From contig NW_019174032.1 in the NCBI RefSeq assembly GCF_001642475.1, positions 1 to 64,000 on the forward strand: a DNA stretch of 64,000 bases, in the 5' to 3' direction. The translations under genes were made by a program, and so were the position numbers. Below the pieces are notes generated by a model. It was not told where the DNA came from and ran no database searches. It worked only from the letters and a program-made list of their open reading frames with translations. Below, one piece after another: positions 41,684 to 51,343 of the stretch; within the stretch, counting starts at the first letter, position 1; each line of letters starts with the position of its first letter. Source of the stretch: Fonsecaea monophora (lineage: Eukaryota; Ascomycota; Eurotiomycetes; Chaetothyriales; Herpotrichiellaceae).

Positions 41684-43075
41684 ATGTCAAATTTCATTTT
41701 CATCGATGTCCAAGATACCTCTGGGTACAACCAGAACAGAATCAAGCGCCATGCTGCCGCAGGCATCCATCACCGAAAGCGTTCAGCCGATGTTATCCTC
41801 CGTCAGAATCTCTCATCGGCCCGAAAGGCACTGACCATTCGTCCTCAAAGGAAGCCACAACAAGGTGAAGAAGAAGATAAGACAAGGAACGTATTGCGAA
41901 TGCGGCCAGCACGGCAAAATGTGCGCGTGCGGGATCCTAAAATCGCGTTGATGTTTCGGTGGAGAGCAGGAGGACCGACGGCTCTCAGGCCTCCGAGTGA
42001 CGATCTGAAGATCGAGCACGTTTTAAGCGAATCTTTCAATTGGATGATGGGGCAATACACCTCGTCATGGTCCTCGCTGGTTCAGTGTGATTCGACAGTC
42101 TTCGACACCAATGAAGAAGTTGAAATCTTCAGAGAGGCTTTCTACATTGTCACCGACCTCTTGGAGATACGAAAAACAGACGCTGCGTTTGCGGTTCTCC
42201 GGCGTACCTTGGATGCCATTCCACGGATATTTCGAAATCCTCACCCCGAACTGCTGTTTACTCTGGTTGAACTTGCGTACGGGATCAACATGGGCCATGC
42301 CTCGGTTCTGCATACTCGGATCAGATTGCATGTGGCTGACCTCGCATCTACAATCTTAGGCACGAAGCACCCATTGACGATCCTGCTCAAGTCTGAATTC
42401 AATGCTTCGTTAACAAATCACGTTACTGAACTTGTGTTCAGATGCATTATCGATGCACTGGTGAAAACATTTGGACTTAATGCATATCAGACATTAGCCC
42501 ACCAGATGGGCCGTTCCCAGTTCTATTCGCGCACGGGTCGAGGCGAAGAAGGCGAGCAGTTGCTTATTGATATTCACGAGCGGTGGAAGCAACAATACGG
42601 TTCTGACTCGTCTCTTGCGAGTCTTGCAGGGCTTGAACTGTGCCTTGTACGCCTACAGAATTGCCGCCAGCGAGACCAGGACCCTCACCTAGATTCAATG
42701 CTGGAGGCTCAAGCCAACAATGCGATGCTGAGGATCGAAGTCATGGCTGGAGTCTACTCAAACAAATTTACCGACAAGCCTTCGTCCCATCCCAATCTGC
42801 AGCATCAATATCCGTCGACAATGGCGCTGTCGCAATGGTTCCTCCAGAATAAACGTTATGCATTTGCACTGCATTGTTATGAGCGTGCGAAGCAACCCAC
42901 GACGGATCATACTCACACTTCAACAAGACGATTGGGAGATCTCATCGTTGACACGACGGAGAATGCTCTGCATGATATCTTGTGGCAGTCTCACACCTTG
43001 TCGATACTTCCATCACAAGCTTCCGTGCCTGGAAATGTGGTTGCAATGTCTCCGGCCTGTGACCATGAGAGTTGA
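41684..43075 (+). CDS. Unknown fungal protein, regulator-like N-terminus without zinc cluster
   Basis: A single exon of 463 aa from the ATG at 41684; the open frame begins slightly earlier with TTG. The N-terminus MSNFIFIDVQD...NRIKRHAAAGIHHRKR resembles the F.FV...P.....R..VR.HVMR leader of a group of fungal proteins often annotated as transcription-factor-like (DUF3468 group), although no zinc finger is present. The rest is alpha-helical with TPR-like helices (FREAFYIVTDLLEIRKTDAAF, LTHQMGRSQFYSRTGRGEEG-type, FLQNKRYAFALHCYERAK). Function unknown. Confidence 0.65.
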   Translation: MSNFIFIDVQDTSGYNQNRIKRHAAAGIHHRKRSADVILRQNLSSARKALTIRPQRKPQQGEEEDKTRNVLRMRPARQNVRVRDPKIALMFRWRAGGPTALRPPSDDLKIEHVLSESFNWMMGQYTSSWSSLVQCDSTVFDTNEEVEIFREAFYIVTDLLEIRKTDAAFAVLRRTLDAIPRIFRNPHPELLFTLVELAYGINMGHASVLHTRIRLHVADLASTILGTKHPLTILLKSEFNASLTNHVTELVFRCIIDALVKTFGLNAYQTLAHQMGRSQFYSRTGRGEEGEQLLIDIHERWKQQYGSDSSLASLAGLELCLVRLQNCRQRDQDPHLDSMLEAQANNAMLRIEVMAGVYSNKFTDKPSSHPNLQHQYPSTMALSQWFLQNKRYAFALHCYERAKQPTTDHTHTSTRRLGDLIVDTTENALHDILWQSHTLSILPSQASVPGNVVAMSPACDHES

Positions 43076-44256
43076 GGGGGACACCTGAGCACTCGACCCT
43101 CTCTCTCTCACACACCTTGATGCCATTGCAGGGGCAGCCGCCGCTGAGATGTTTGAAAGTCAGAGAACTCATTCCCGTTTGGAGCGCCAATCTTCCAGCA
43201 TCGTCTTTCAGCATCTGAGCCGTTGTTCAGTTTAATCACTCGCCACCCCGTCACGATTTATCATGTGTACTGCAATACATTATGGAAGACGGAAAGTCGT
43301 ACCGCCGGACTCATGATGTGTCAATCTCGCAGGTGGGTGGCCGCATTGGCCGCGTCCCTGCAGTGACAGCCTTCACTGCTGGTGGCACGAACTTGGATCT
43401 GGAAAGATGGTTTCCGTCAAGCCCGTTCGAATCTGGCTGTCTCCGTGGGATGCACAGCTGTTTGCTTACTATTGTTACTGGGTTGTATCTTCCCAGTCAA
43501 GCATGCTTCATCCCTCGTTGAGCCTCCAAGCCAGCATTTGAGGCAGACAAAATGCTCCGGACATTCACTGTTCCCTTCGCCTCTTTCATTCCGCTGCAGC
43601 TAAGGGAGGAAAGTGCACAACATCTTGGTGATGCCAGGAGCCGCTGCAGGTTATCCGCCTCCAGCATACCCATGCACTTCTCCGATATCAAAAACAACGA
43701 TCTCCACAAGTGATGTGGTTATACCTCCAATTCCGTTCTTCGACGCTCAGTTCATGTCACTGAGGGGCAAAACTGCAACGCTGCCTACTACGATAGTCCA
43801 ATTTCGATCTCCAACTACGCCAACGACGGGATTTCAACTGATATCATCAACAGCTCCCTGCGGTATAACGCAGCCGCTCCCGCTACCATTCGGCCCCCTC
43901 AGAATGTGAGTCTCTTTTTTCCATATTGGGGCATCGGAACTCGAGCGCGAAGCATGTCGCCATAATGAATATGACAGAAAGAAAGAATGGACTTTTTGGA
44001 ATACATTTGCTCCACATGCGGAAGAGAACTTCCACGCGAGATTAGGGATGACCTTCGCCATCCCCCAGCATGATGTTATGAAATGCGCAGAGGCGGATAT
44101 GACGGGAACTCAGTGCGGCGATGGAGCCCCATGCAGCGTGTCAAAGAGTTCCGAAGGAGCCCGACCCTACAAGCAATATAAAGTTGTCTGTCTAAACCAC
44201 CTTCGACTCGTTCTAGAGACAGCTTGAGGCCTGGATTCTTGAGGATATTGTACACA
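43076..44256. other. Intergenic region with possible small secreted-gene fragments
   Basis: 1.18 kb. One frame near 43430-43500 has a hydrophobic segment (VGCTAVCLLLLLGCIF), and another at 43613-43909 is Thr/Pro/Ser-rich (KTTISTSDVVIPPIPFF). They could belong to one small secreted gene or a decayed relative of the downstream mucin-like gene. I could not find a convincing splice model. Confidence 0.35.
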
Positions 44257-46303
44257 ATGAGGAGCGTTCTAGTCACTCTTTTTGTCAGCCTTGCAGGGCT
44301 TGTGCTGACATCTGCAGAGCAGCGTCCAGGTTTGCTTCTCATGACATCTCCCTGGCTCTACACTGAGTGCTAACAGAGATTAAGTTGTGCATAATCGACA
44401 CGTTCGCCGTTGTAGCAACGAAACTGGACCATGGTTTTATGGGAACGACACCAACACTTGGTCCTCTTGGGGAACTCAACACTCTGGAACAGGACAGCCT
44501 CAACCTCAGCCCACAGGAGGCTATGCATCTCAACGACCTTGTGGCGGCGAATCTGGTGGCATCATATGTCCTTCTTCTGGACCAGGGATAGTTCCGAGTG
44601 CTCCTGCTGGCAGTGACAACAGCTCTCAGAGCTTCACAATCAGCCCCGAGCTGAGCACCCTCTCCATGTCCTTCCCCTCCTCGAACGAGACGGCGATTTC
44701 AGCTACCAGCGGCCTTCCAAGCTCTTCAACAAGCACATCATTGGGAAACGGGACTTTCACGACAGGAAACACCGTGCCTACACCAACCGACTCTTCGACC
44801 AGTAATATAACACTCGCTTCGGGTGAAAATACTCTTCCCGCTCCATCATCCAGCACTCCTATAGCAAATGGGACAACGACGACAGACAGCTCCAATATCT
44901 CATCGACAACCACTACGACGCTGCGATCCACTACTACGATCTGGGCCTTGCCTCCTTCTAATCTCTCCTGTACCTATGTATCAGGCTCAAGTTGCAGTCC
45001 CTACAACAGCTCGAACTCAGCATGGCCCACTGGGACACCCACTGATGGTCCTCTGTGGACGAATACTTCGTTGTCAGCTTTGGGATATACCTCGCCTCCA
45101 ATTGAGACGGACGCATCGCCTATTGTCGAAGGCACTGTGATCACTCTCACGATAGAAGCCACTCCACAGCCGATTACGCCCTCCCCGATCACTCCACCAC
45201 CAGAGGAAATCACTCTAACGGCCACCGTTCGGGGGAAACGCAATCATACCTCATCTGTTACGAGCTCGGGACAAGCCATGGGATCTGCAAACAGCACAGG
45301 CTCTGTCAGCGATTCAACATGGCCAGCAGAGTCTGCACCGATCACCATGACAATCGTGATAGGGAGCAACATGACCAGCATTGTTTCGACGGGTCAACCA
45401 TTGACTCCACTGACATCATCTTCTCCTTCACCCAACAACTCGTCGTTGATCTCGGCCATATCAAACTCAGCAGCACCGACAGGTTCGCAATCCCAAGCCG
45501 CTTCTGAGACTTTTCCAATAACAGCGATATCCTCGTCCACAACATGGTCGGCCGGTGCCACAGCCTGGACATCAAACTCTTCTGCCCTGCCTGTTTCCTC
45601 GCCAACTCTTAATGGAACGGCTTCCAGCACAGGGGCGCCAGCTGACAACTCTACGTCAACGGGGATATTCAACGCTACTACAACGTCATCAACAGTGAGT
45701 GGCGGCGCCTCGGGTTTTCCAGCAGCGAGTATAACCTCGTCACCGTTCTGGAGCAATACCACAAGCAGCGGCGGCCAACCGTGTTCCCTGACCCCATCGT
45801 ATCTGTGGAGGGACTGGAACTGGACCACGCCCTTGGCTCCGACAGGCAGTGACGCTTCTAGCACGACGAATGCGCCTGAGCCGACTGAACTAAGCACCGC
45901 GTCTAATGCTACCACCAGCGAGACATCACCGACTCCCTCGACAGCGACGTCGCCTTCCGCGGACAACGATAACTCTACACTCAACTCCGCTGGTCCTCCC
46001 TCAGGTCTGATGCCTATAGCTGCTCCATCATCATCATCGACCGACCAGGAAACCAACGGCACGGCAACCCCAACCACGGGAGATTGGTTTGCAATGAGCA
46101 CCCAGAGCGACGGAGGTGTCCTGACGACGTTCGTGACTCATTTCGGTCCCGTACAGTCGGTCTCCGAACCTGCCGACAAGCCCTCAGTTGCGGGCGTGGG
46201 TCCTCCTCCATCGTCGTCTGCGTTGCCGTTGCCGTCGGCGAGACACCATGTCGTCGTCCGTCCAAAGAGGATGGCGACTTGGGCAAAGATGGACGAGGCC
46301 TGA
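44257..46303 (+). CDS. Secreted Ser/Thr/Asn-rich mucin-like protein
   Basis: Exons 44257-44329 and 44385-46303 (55-nt intron with a CTAAC branch) give 663 aa. The signal peptide MRSVLVTLFVSLAGLVLTSA is followed by HNRHVRRCSNETGPWFYGND. About 500 residues of Ser/Thr/Pro/Ala then carry dozens of N-X-S/T sequons (SNGT, NTTSS, NSSA), expected to be heavily O- and N-glycosylated. Conserved aromatic/Cys islands (CSLTPSYLWRDWNWTTPL, WALPPSNLSCTYVSGSSC) suggest small folded patches. The tail is basic (RHHVVVRPKR) without a clear GPI signal, so it may be secreted or wall-bound, or another exon may be missing. Confidence 0.75.
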
Positions 46304-47107
46304 ATTCACTTTTCCGTATGGGAGAACTGAGTATTCGATGATACGAAGCAGATGTACGATAGTATCGTCCGTTCGTTCACCCACCTACCCACGGGAATCA
46401 AGGGATTGGGGGACGGGGGGAAGCGTATCTACGGGTTCTGTCATCGGTGGGCTGGAGTAGGGACTATGTCAAGTCCTTGTTTCCTTGTCTCTGTAGGAGC
46501 AGACACGTGCGGGAGAAGTAATTGTTGTAATATCATTGATCATTAATCGGATGCTTTGTGTCAAGTTCATAATCCTCATTGTTGAGGATTGGTCTTTGTT
46601 CGAGGCTGGCTTCAAGTCTTATGCTGTGTGCATGCGGTGTGATGACACCAGTCTTGTCTGATCTTCCTCCCGCCCAACGAGATGATTTCTTCATGTATCT
46701 CGTAACAACGTCTCGGACTGAGCATCTTCCCTGGCCTTTGCTGCGCAATATGCTTGAGGTCCTTGATTCTACTGTCTCCGTGGGCAGTAGATCTTCGATT
46801 CTGCGCAGGGATTGGTGCGAGAGTCAGCCTATGTCGACGGCTTTGTCGACATTGAGGAATTTGCTGCCTGGGCGCAATGGCGGCAATATCGACAGTTGGT
46901 GACTTCGATGTTGTGATTCTAAATTATGATTTTGTTCTGGGGAGAAGTATCGTGCTCGGTCGCGTGGTTTGTCGATGGGCTCGATGGTGAAGTGAATATC
47001 GACCCTTAGCCCTGTCACCTGTTTGCGGTGTAGATTCCGACGATCTGTGTACAGCAACTGAATGATTCACCTCCACGTGTGTGGCAATGCCGTGGTCCGT
47101 CTCCCAT
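46304..47107. other. Convergent intergenic region, no gene seen
   Basis: 804 bp between the 3' ends of the mucin-like and TAF3-like genes. A frame at 46579-46902 begins with TTG and has no support. Confidence 0.5.
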
Positions 47108-47930
47108 TCATTCAGAATCAATCGGAGTGAGCGGTGCGCTGCTGATACCAGATGTCGCGGGGGTGGCAGCATCCTCGTCCTGGCCAGGGCGCAGGCTGGA
47201 TGAAGCTCGAGTGGCGGCGAAGGACTTTTGCGTCCATTCTGCAATCGAAGCAGCAGGTCCGCCCACGATTGTTACCGCTTGTAACTCTGTATCCTTGCCG
47301 AGAACGGTGCCTTGGTAGCGGACTGCTTCGCCGGTCTTGCTGTGGCGCTTCTTCAACGCTGCTCAGGTCCAACGACAAAGTCAGTTTCACATTTCTGTCA
47401 CTACCACCTGACTTTGGAATTTTGTCGCAAGCAAACTCTCCGTCACTCGAAAACCACAGCAAGGCGATGAACTTACCAGAAACATAATCTTCCTGCTCGT
47501 CCAACCCTGCCGCAATCTCCTCCACGTTCACATCGTCTCCAAAGCCAGCGATCCTCCTGATCTCCTTGTTGACCGGCCCATGCGCCCAGTTCACGAACGC
47601 CTCGACTCCTCGTAAATCCTCAAACGGCACCCACACTCCTTCCATAATCTCCACATCACCCCTCACGCTCTCCTCCACGGTGTTCATCTGCGGCACCAAC
47701 GCTCCAGCCTGAGTCAGCGCGAGCCTCACATCCTGAATAGTCGGCACGAAAGTGTTGTGCGTGTTGAACGCATTTTGAGCGGTCGAAGACGCTAGTAAGA
47801 GAAGATAGCGAGCTGCAAGGTCGGTGACAGTATCGATCACCACAGGTCGCGCGGCGCTGAAGCCAGCGGCACGAAGAATTTGAAGAACTGCCGGGCGCAA
47901 AAGCGCGGTGTGAAGGTCGGCTGAAGTCAT
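47108..47930 (-). CDS. Bromodomain-associated histone-fold protein, TAF3-like TFIID subunit
   Basis: Exons 47477-47930 and 47108-47358 (118-nt GT-AG intron) give 234 aa. The N-terminal histone fold (about 1-85) has LHTALLRPAVLQILRAAGFS, VVIDTVTDLAARYLLLLAS and VPTIQDVRLALTQAGALVPQ, matching the Bromo_TP family of TAF3/TAF8. Then FEDLRGVEAFVNWAHG, and after splicing the block LKKRHSKTGEAVRYQGTVLG, which I associate with fungal TAF3-type proteins. The tail is Ser/Ala-rich. In TFIID, TAF3 pairs with TAF10 through the histone fold. TAF8 is the alternative call. It is divergent from TAF7 across 101 bp. Confidence 0.72.
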
Positions 47931-48031
47931 TGTGACTGCCTTGCTGGACGCGTTTCTGGTTCTGCGCAAAACATAGAAAGGAGAAAACAAAATTCGAGGC
48001 TCAAACAGACTTCACGGGACAGACAATCAGG
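47931..48031. promoter_or_regulatory. 101-bp bidirectional promoter of two TFIID subunit genes
   Basis: Only 101 bp separate the divergent ATGs of the TAF3-like gene and TAF7. At least one start site must therefore lie very close to, or inside, the other gene. No TATA box was seen. Confidence 0.6.
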
Positions 48032-50560
48032 ATGGTCAGGTCATCTCGAGAGAAGGCCAATCTACCGCCAATCGCGGATCCAGCTCTTCGTGCCTATCCA
48101 AATCCAGTTCCCGACCCGCTGGTGCGATGGGTGAAGCGCAAAAAGCTGGAACACTACCGACTGCCTGATTCGCCGTCAGCCTCCTACGTGCGACTCGGGC
48201 TCCGGCCTGAGTTGCTGCTTCGATGGCCGGTCACACTGAGGGATACGGTCCAATACAACAACCCGTTTATCAGGAAGGAAGAGGCAGTTGGAGGTGTGGA
48301 AGAGAATTCGCTAGCTTCAAATAATGGCATGCCACAGTCTAGGGCTGCCGCCAATGATGCTGCACCGCTAAGGGGCCCAGGCTCCCCAGGCATGCAGGGG
48401 GCTGCGCCTGTGGTCGTAGCGGCGGCTGATGACTTGTTCGCCACGCTCTCTCCACCACCACAGGCGCCTGACGAGGCGGACCCGCCCAATGACGCGCGCC
48501 CCAGCATCGCCAAACAGGCGCCAAAGCATGGCAAGAGCAAAATCGCCCTGACACCCAAGTGCTCCCCAGACAAACCCCGAAGCCGGCTGCGCAGTCCAGC
48601 CCACCGGCAACCACGTCAAGCCAAATCTATCCTCAAACCTGATCCATCTTCCGGTATCAGAAAGAGCAATTTAAACTCAACCGCCGCAAAAGGCAGACCC
48701 AAGAGTGTCACCGTCCGACTTGAGCCTGAAGTCCAGCACTTCATCGACGATTCTCCTTGGCCCCGTAATTCCGACGAGGAGAATGACCCTCCCTCTCCCT
48801 CTTGCGACGGAGGCTCTATAACTGGCAACATTAGCGGCGACGAAACCGACGACGAGGACGAATTCGAGATGTCGGACGCGCCTCTCCCTCCCCCTGACAA
48901 GGCAAAGCGCCCGTCCCTGAAACTCAAGTTTCCCAGCAAACCTGCCATCACTCAAGCTGGAGCAGGGCAGCCTGCGGCGGTGCAGACCCCGACGCCCCAG
49001 AGTGCAGTCAGGACACCGTCCATCAAGCTCAAACTCCCAGGCACGAGCACCCCTCGAACCGGTCCTGAAGAGTCCGCAAAGCCAAAGAAAAAGAAAAAGA
49101 ACACAGATACCGCGGCCGAAACCCCGGGTTCGTCCTCCAAGAAACGCAAACGCGAAGCACGGCCTGGAGAAGACGACGATGAAGGAAATCGACCAGCACC
49201 AGCGCCTCCCAAGCCCGCCGCATTTCGAAAACTCACGTTCAAGAAATCCCAAGCAACCCCTACATCCGCACCCAAACCCTCGGGCACAGCGCACCTGGCC
49301 TTCAAAATCAAGGGCAAGATCCCCAAGCGATCGTTGGGAGTGGGCTATGACTCCGAACTCGAGACGGAATATCAGAATGACAAGGGCGAGACATTGGTTG
49401 GTCGTGAGGTTGATCCAGTCATCCACGAAGGCTTTGTTCTACGAATGCAACCTGGGGAGGATTGTGATTACTTGCGCAAAGCGATTGAGGATGGGACGGC
49501 GGGTCAGGTACTTGCAAGAGGTGCACACGTCAATCTCAGAATGCTCGATACGCTGGGCAGAAGAGGTATTCTCCAGATCAAGGACCACAAGTACGCCACC
49601 ACCCTGGTTGATCTCCCATGCATTATCGAAGGAATGAAGTCATGGGATAAGAAAGGGTGGATCAAGAGCATCGACATCTGCCAGATGCTTTTGGTGCTTG
49701 GCCGCTGCAACAACGAGGAGGAAGCTCGGAACTATCCTCTTCCCGAAGACGTTGACCCCAAGACTTATCAGTACGCCCATGGCCTCACTGCGCCCATGAA
49801 GTGGGTTCGAAAGAGAAGGTTTGCGAGAACAAAACGAGCACGAGTGGATGATATTGAGGCGGTTGAGCGGCGAGTCCACGCTCTCCTCGAGGCAGACAAG
49901 GCGGCCCTCAGCTCCAAGTATCAACTTTTGGACCATGATCCGCGCCTCGATGAACAAGGATACAGCACGGAACTGGAAGAAGATGAAGACGCCGAGGCCG
50001 AGCCAGAGGATTATTTCGACATAGCACCCGGTGTGCATGGTTCCATGGTCGAAACACCAATGCTCACCGAAACTCCTGTGCAGGAGGAAGTTGGACAAGA
50101 TGACCTCGATGCTCTCGAGCGCATGTTCTTTGACGAGGACGCCGCACCTTCTACAGACACAGCTGGACAAGCTCGAAATACATTGCACCCGCCTGAAGCG
50201 GGCCTCGACTCATCATTCGCAGTGACTAGCACGTCAGCCTCCCCCTCTATGACGGCCGCACACACCCCCATCTCTGCAGAAGCTGCAGAAGCTTCTTCTG
50301 ACGAGGACGAAGACGAGGATGCGGGAGATGACGATGAAGACCGAGACGATGCCGAGAAAGAGGGTGATGAGAATAAACGTCAAGTCATGGAGAGGATTGA
50401 GGATATGCAGAACAAGATTGCGGAGCAGAGAGAGCTGCTCAAGAAGACAACCAATGCCATCTTGAAGAAGAAGCTGGCGAGAAAGATTCAAGATCTGGAG
50501 GACGATGTTGCTATGATGAGAAAGAATGCCGGACTGGGTGGAGATGACGATGAGGACTGA
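48032..50560 (+). CDS. TAF7: TFIID subunit TAF7 (TAFII55)
   Basis: A single exon of 842 aa. The first 450 residues are a low-complexity Pro/Lys/Ser region with repeated S(I/L)KLKLP-type basic patches. The TAFII55 N domain (about 460-630) is unmistakable: EGFVLRMQPG, VNLRMLDTLGRRGILQIKDHKYATTLVDLPCIIEGMKSWDKK, ICQMLLVLGR, PEDVDPKTYQYAHGLTAPMKWVRKRRF (each stretch partly quoted). An acidic stretch (SSDEDEDEDAGDDDEDRDD) and a C-terminal coiled coil (ERIEDMQNKIAEQRELLKK) complete it. TAF7 binds TAF1 in TFIID and restrains its activity before initiation. Complete. Confidence 0.93.
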   Translation: MVRSSREKANLPPIADPALRAYPNPVPDPLVRWVKRKKLEHYRLPDSPSASYVRLGLRPELLLRWPVTLRDTVQYNNPFIRKEEAVGGVEENSLASNNGMPQSRAAANDAAPLRGPGSPGMQGAAPVVVAAADDLFATLSPPPQAPDEADPPNDARPSIAKQAPKHGKSKIALTPKCSPDKPRSRLRSPAHRQPRQAKSILKPDPSSGIRKSNLNSTAAKGRPKSVTVRLEPEVQHFIDDSPWPRNSDEENDPPSPSCDGGSITGNISGDETDDEDEFEMSDAPLPPPDKAKRPSLKLKFPSKPAITQAGAGQPAAVQTPTPQSAVRTPSIKLKLPGTSTPRTGPEESAKPKKKKKNTDTAAETPGSSSKKRKREARPGEDDDEGNRPAPAPPKPAAFRKLTFKKSQATPTSAPKPSGTAHLAFKIKGKIPKRSLGVGYDSELETEYQNDKGETLVGREVDPVIHEGFVLRMQPGEDCDYLRKAIEDGTAGQVLARGAHVNLRMLDTLGRRGILQIKDHKYATTLVDLPCIIEGMKSWDKKGWIKSIDICQMLLVLGRCNNEEEARNYPLPEDVDPKTYQYAHGLTAPMKWVRKRRFARTKRARVDDIEAVERRVHALLEADKAALSSKYQLLDHDPRLDEQGYSTELEEDEDAEAEPEDYFDIAPGVHGSMVETPMLTETPVQEEVGQDDLDALERMFFDEDAAPSTDTAGQARNTLHPPEAGLDSSFAVTSTSASPSMTAAHTPISAEAAEASSDEDEDEDAGDDDEDRDDAEKEGDENKRQVMERIEDMQNKIAEQRELLKKTTNAILKKKLARKIQDLEDDVAMMRKNAGLGGDDDED

Positions 50561-51343
50561 TCGGAGCGGGTTTGAGGAGAAGGGACTATGGAGGATTGTG
50601 CTTTGAAACATGGACAGTCATATTGCATGTTGCTTCTCTCGATATTCCTTGGTAGAGATGGAGACGGAGGAAAAAGCATGTCGCCTTCACCCCGATTCAT
50701 GCACTCAATATTGAATCAGGTTGAAACTGAGACCGAATGTTGGGTCAATCAGCTGTACATTGTTATCAATATTGTCGGGATTCAAATGTCCTTGTTTTCT
50801 CGTTGCCTCTTTTCTGTGCATGCGTTGTCTTCTGCGTCGCCTCACTTTGTAGATGGCATTGTCATCGAATGTTTCCAACGGTCGCCTGTTGGCCACTCTC
50901 CTTGCTTCTGTGTCTCTCATTTCATCGCCTTCTTCATGCAAATTACCACCGATAAATATACCACCCGCCAGAGATGAATTCCGGCTTGCTCTACCTTGGG
51001 CTCAGGTGGTTTCCAGCGACAAAGACAACACGATCACTCTTCTCTGGCATACGTTGCGACGATGTCTAGCTGCGATGCGGCAATAACCGCTGTTATTTGA
51101 TCTCCATGAGGCGATGCCCGTGTGTATATCGCCAAATATCGTTTATTCCCAGTCGGTGCCTAGGCTGCATTTTACTAGATGGAGTTTTGTACATGGTGCA
51201 ACCCCTGCGGTGCCTTGTCTTGTTTGTCCAGGCAACTGTCCGCACCTGCGTTCTACTCAACAGGAGTTGACACCATATCCTCATGTCTGTTTCCATCCTC
51301 ATCTACCAGCCTTTCCTGACTATCCTCTCAGTAAAAGTGTGAA
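50561..51343. other. Intergenic region, no gene seen
   Basis: 783 bp between TAF7 and the HET gene. Short frames on both strands overlap each other without support. Confidence 0.5.

Noticed and set aside
45394..46101. 235-codon minus-strand frame rich in Val, Asp and Glu
   Set aside because: Antisense shadow of the Ser/Thr-rich repeats of the mucin-like gene.
46579..46902. 107-codon frame between the mucin-like and TAF3-like genes
   Set aside because: Starts with TTG, no motif, and lies between two convergent 3' ends.
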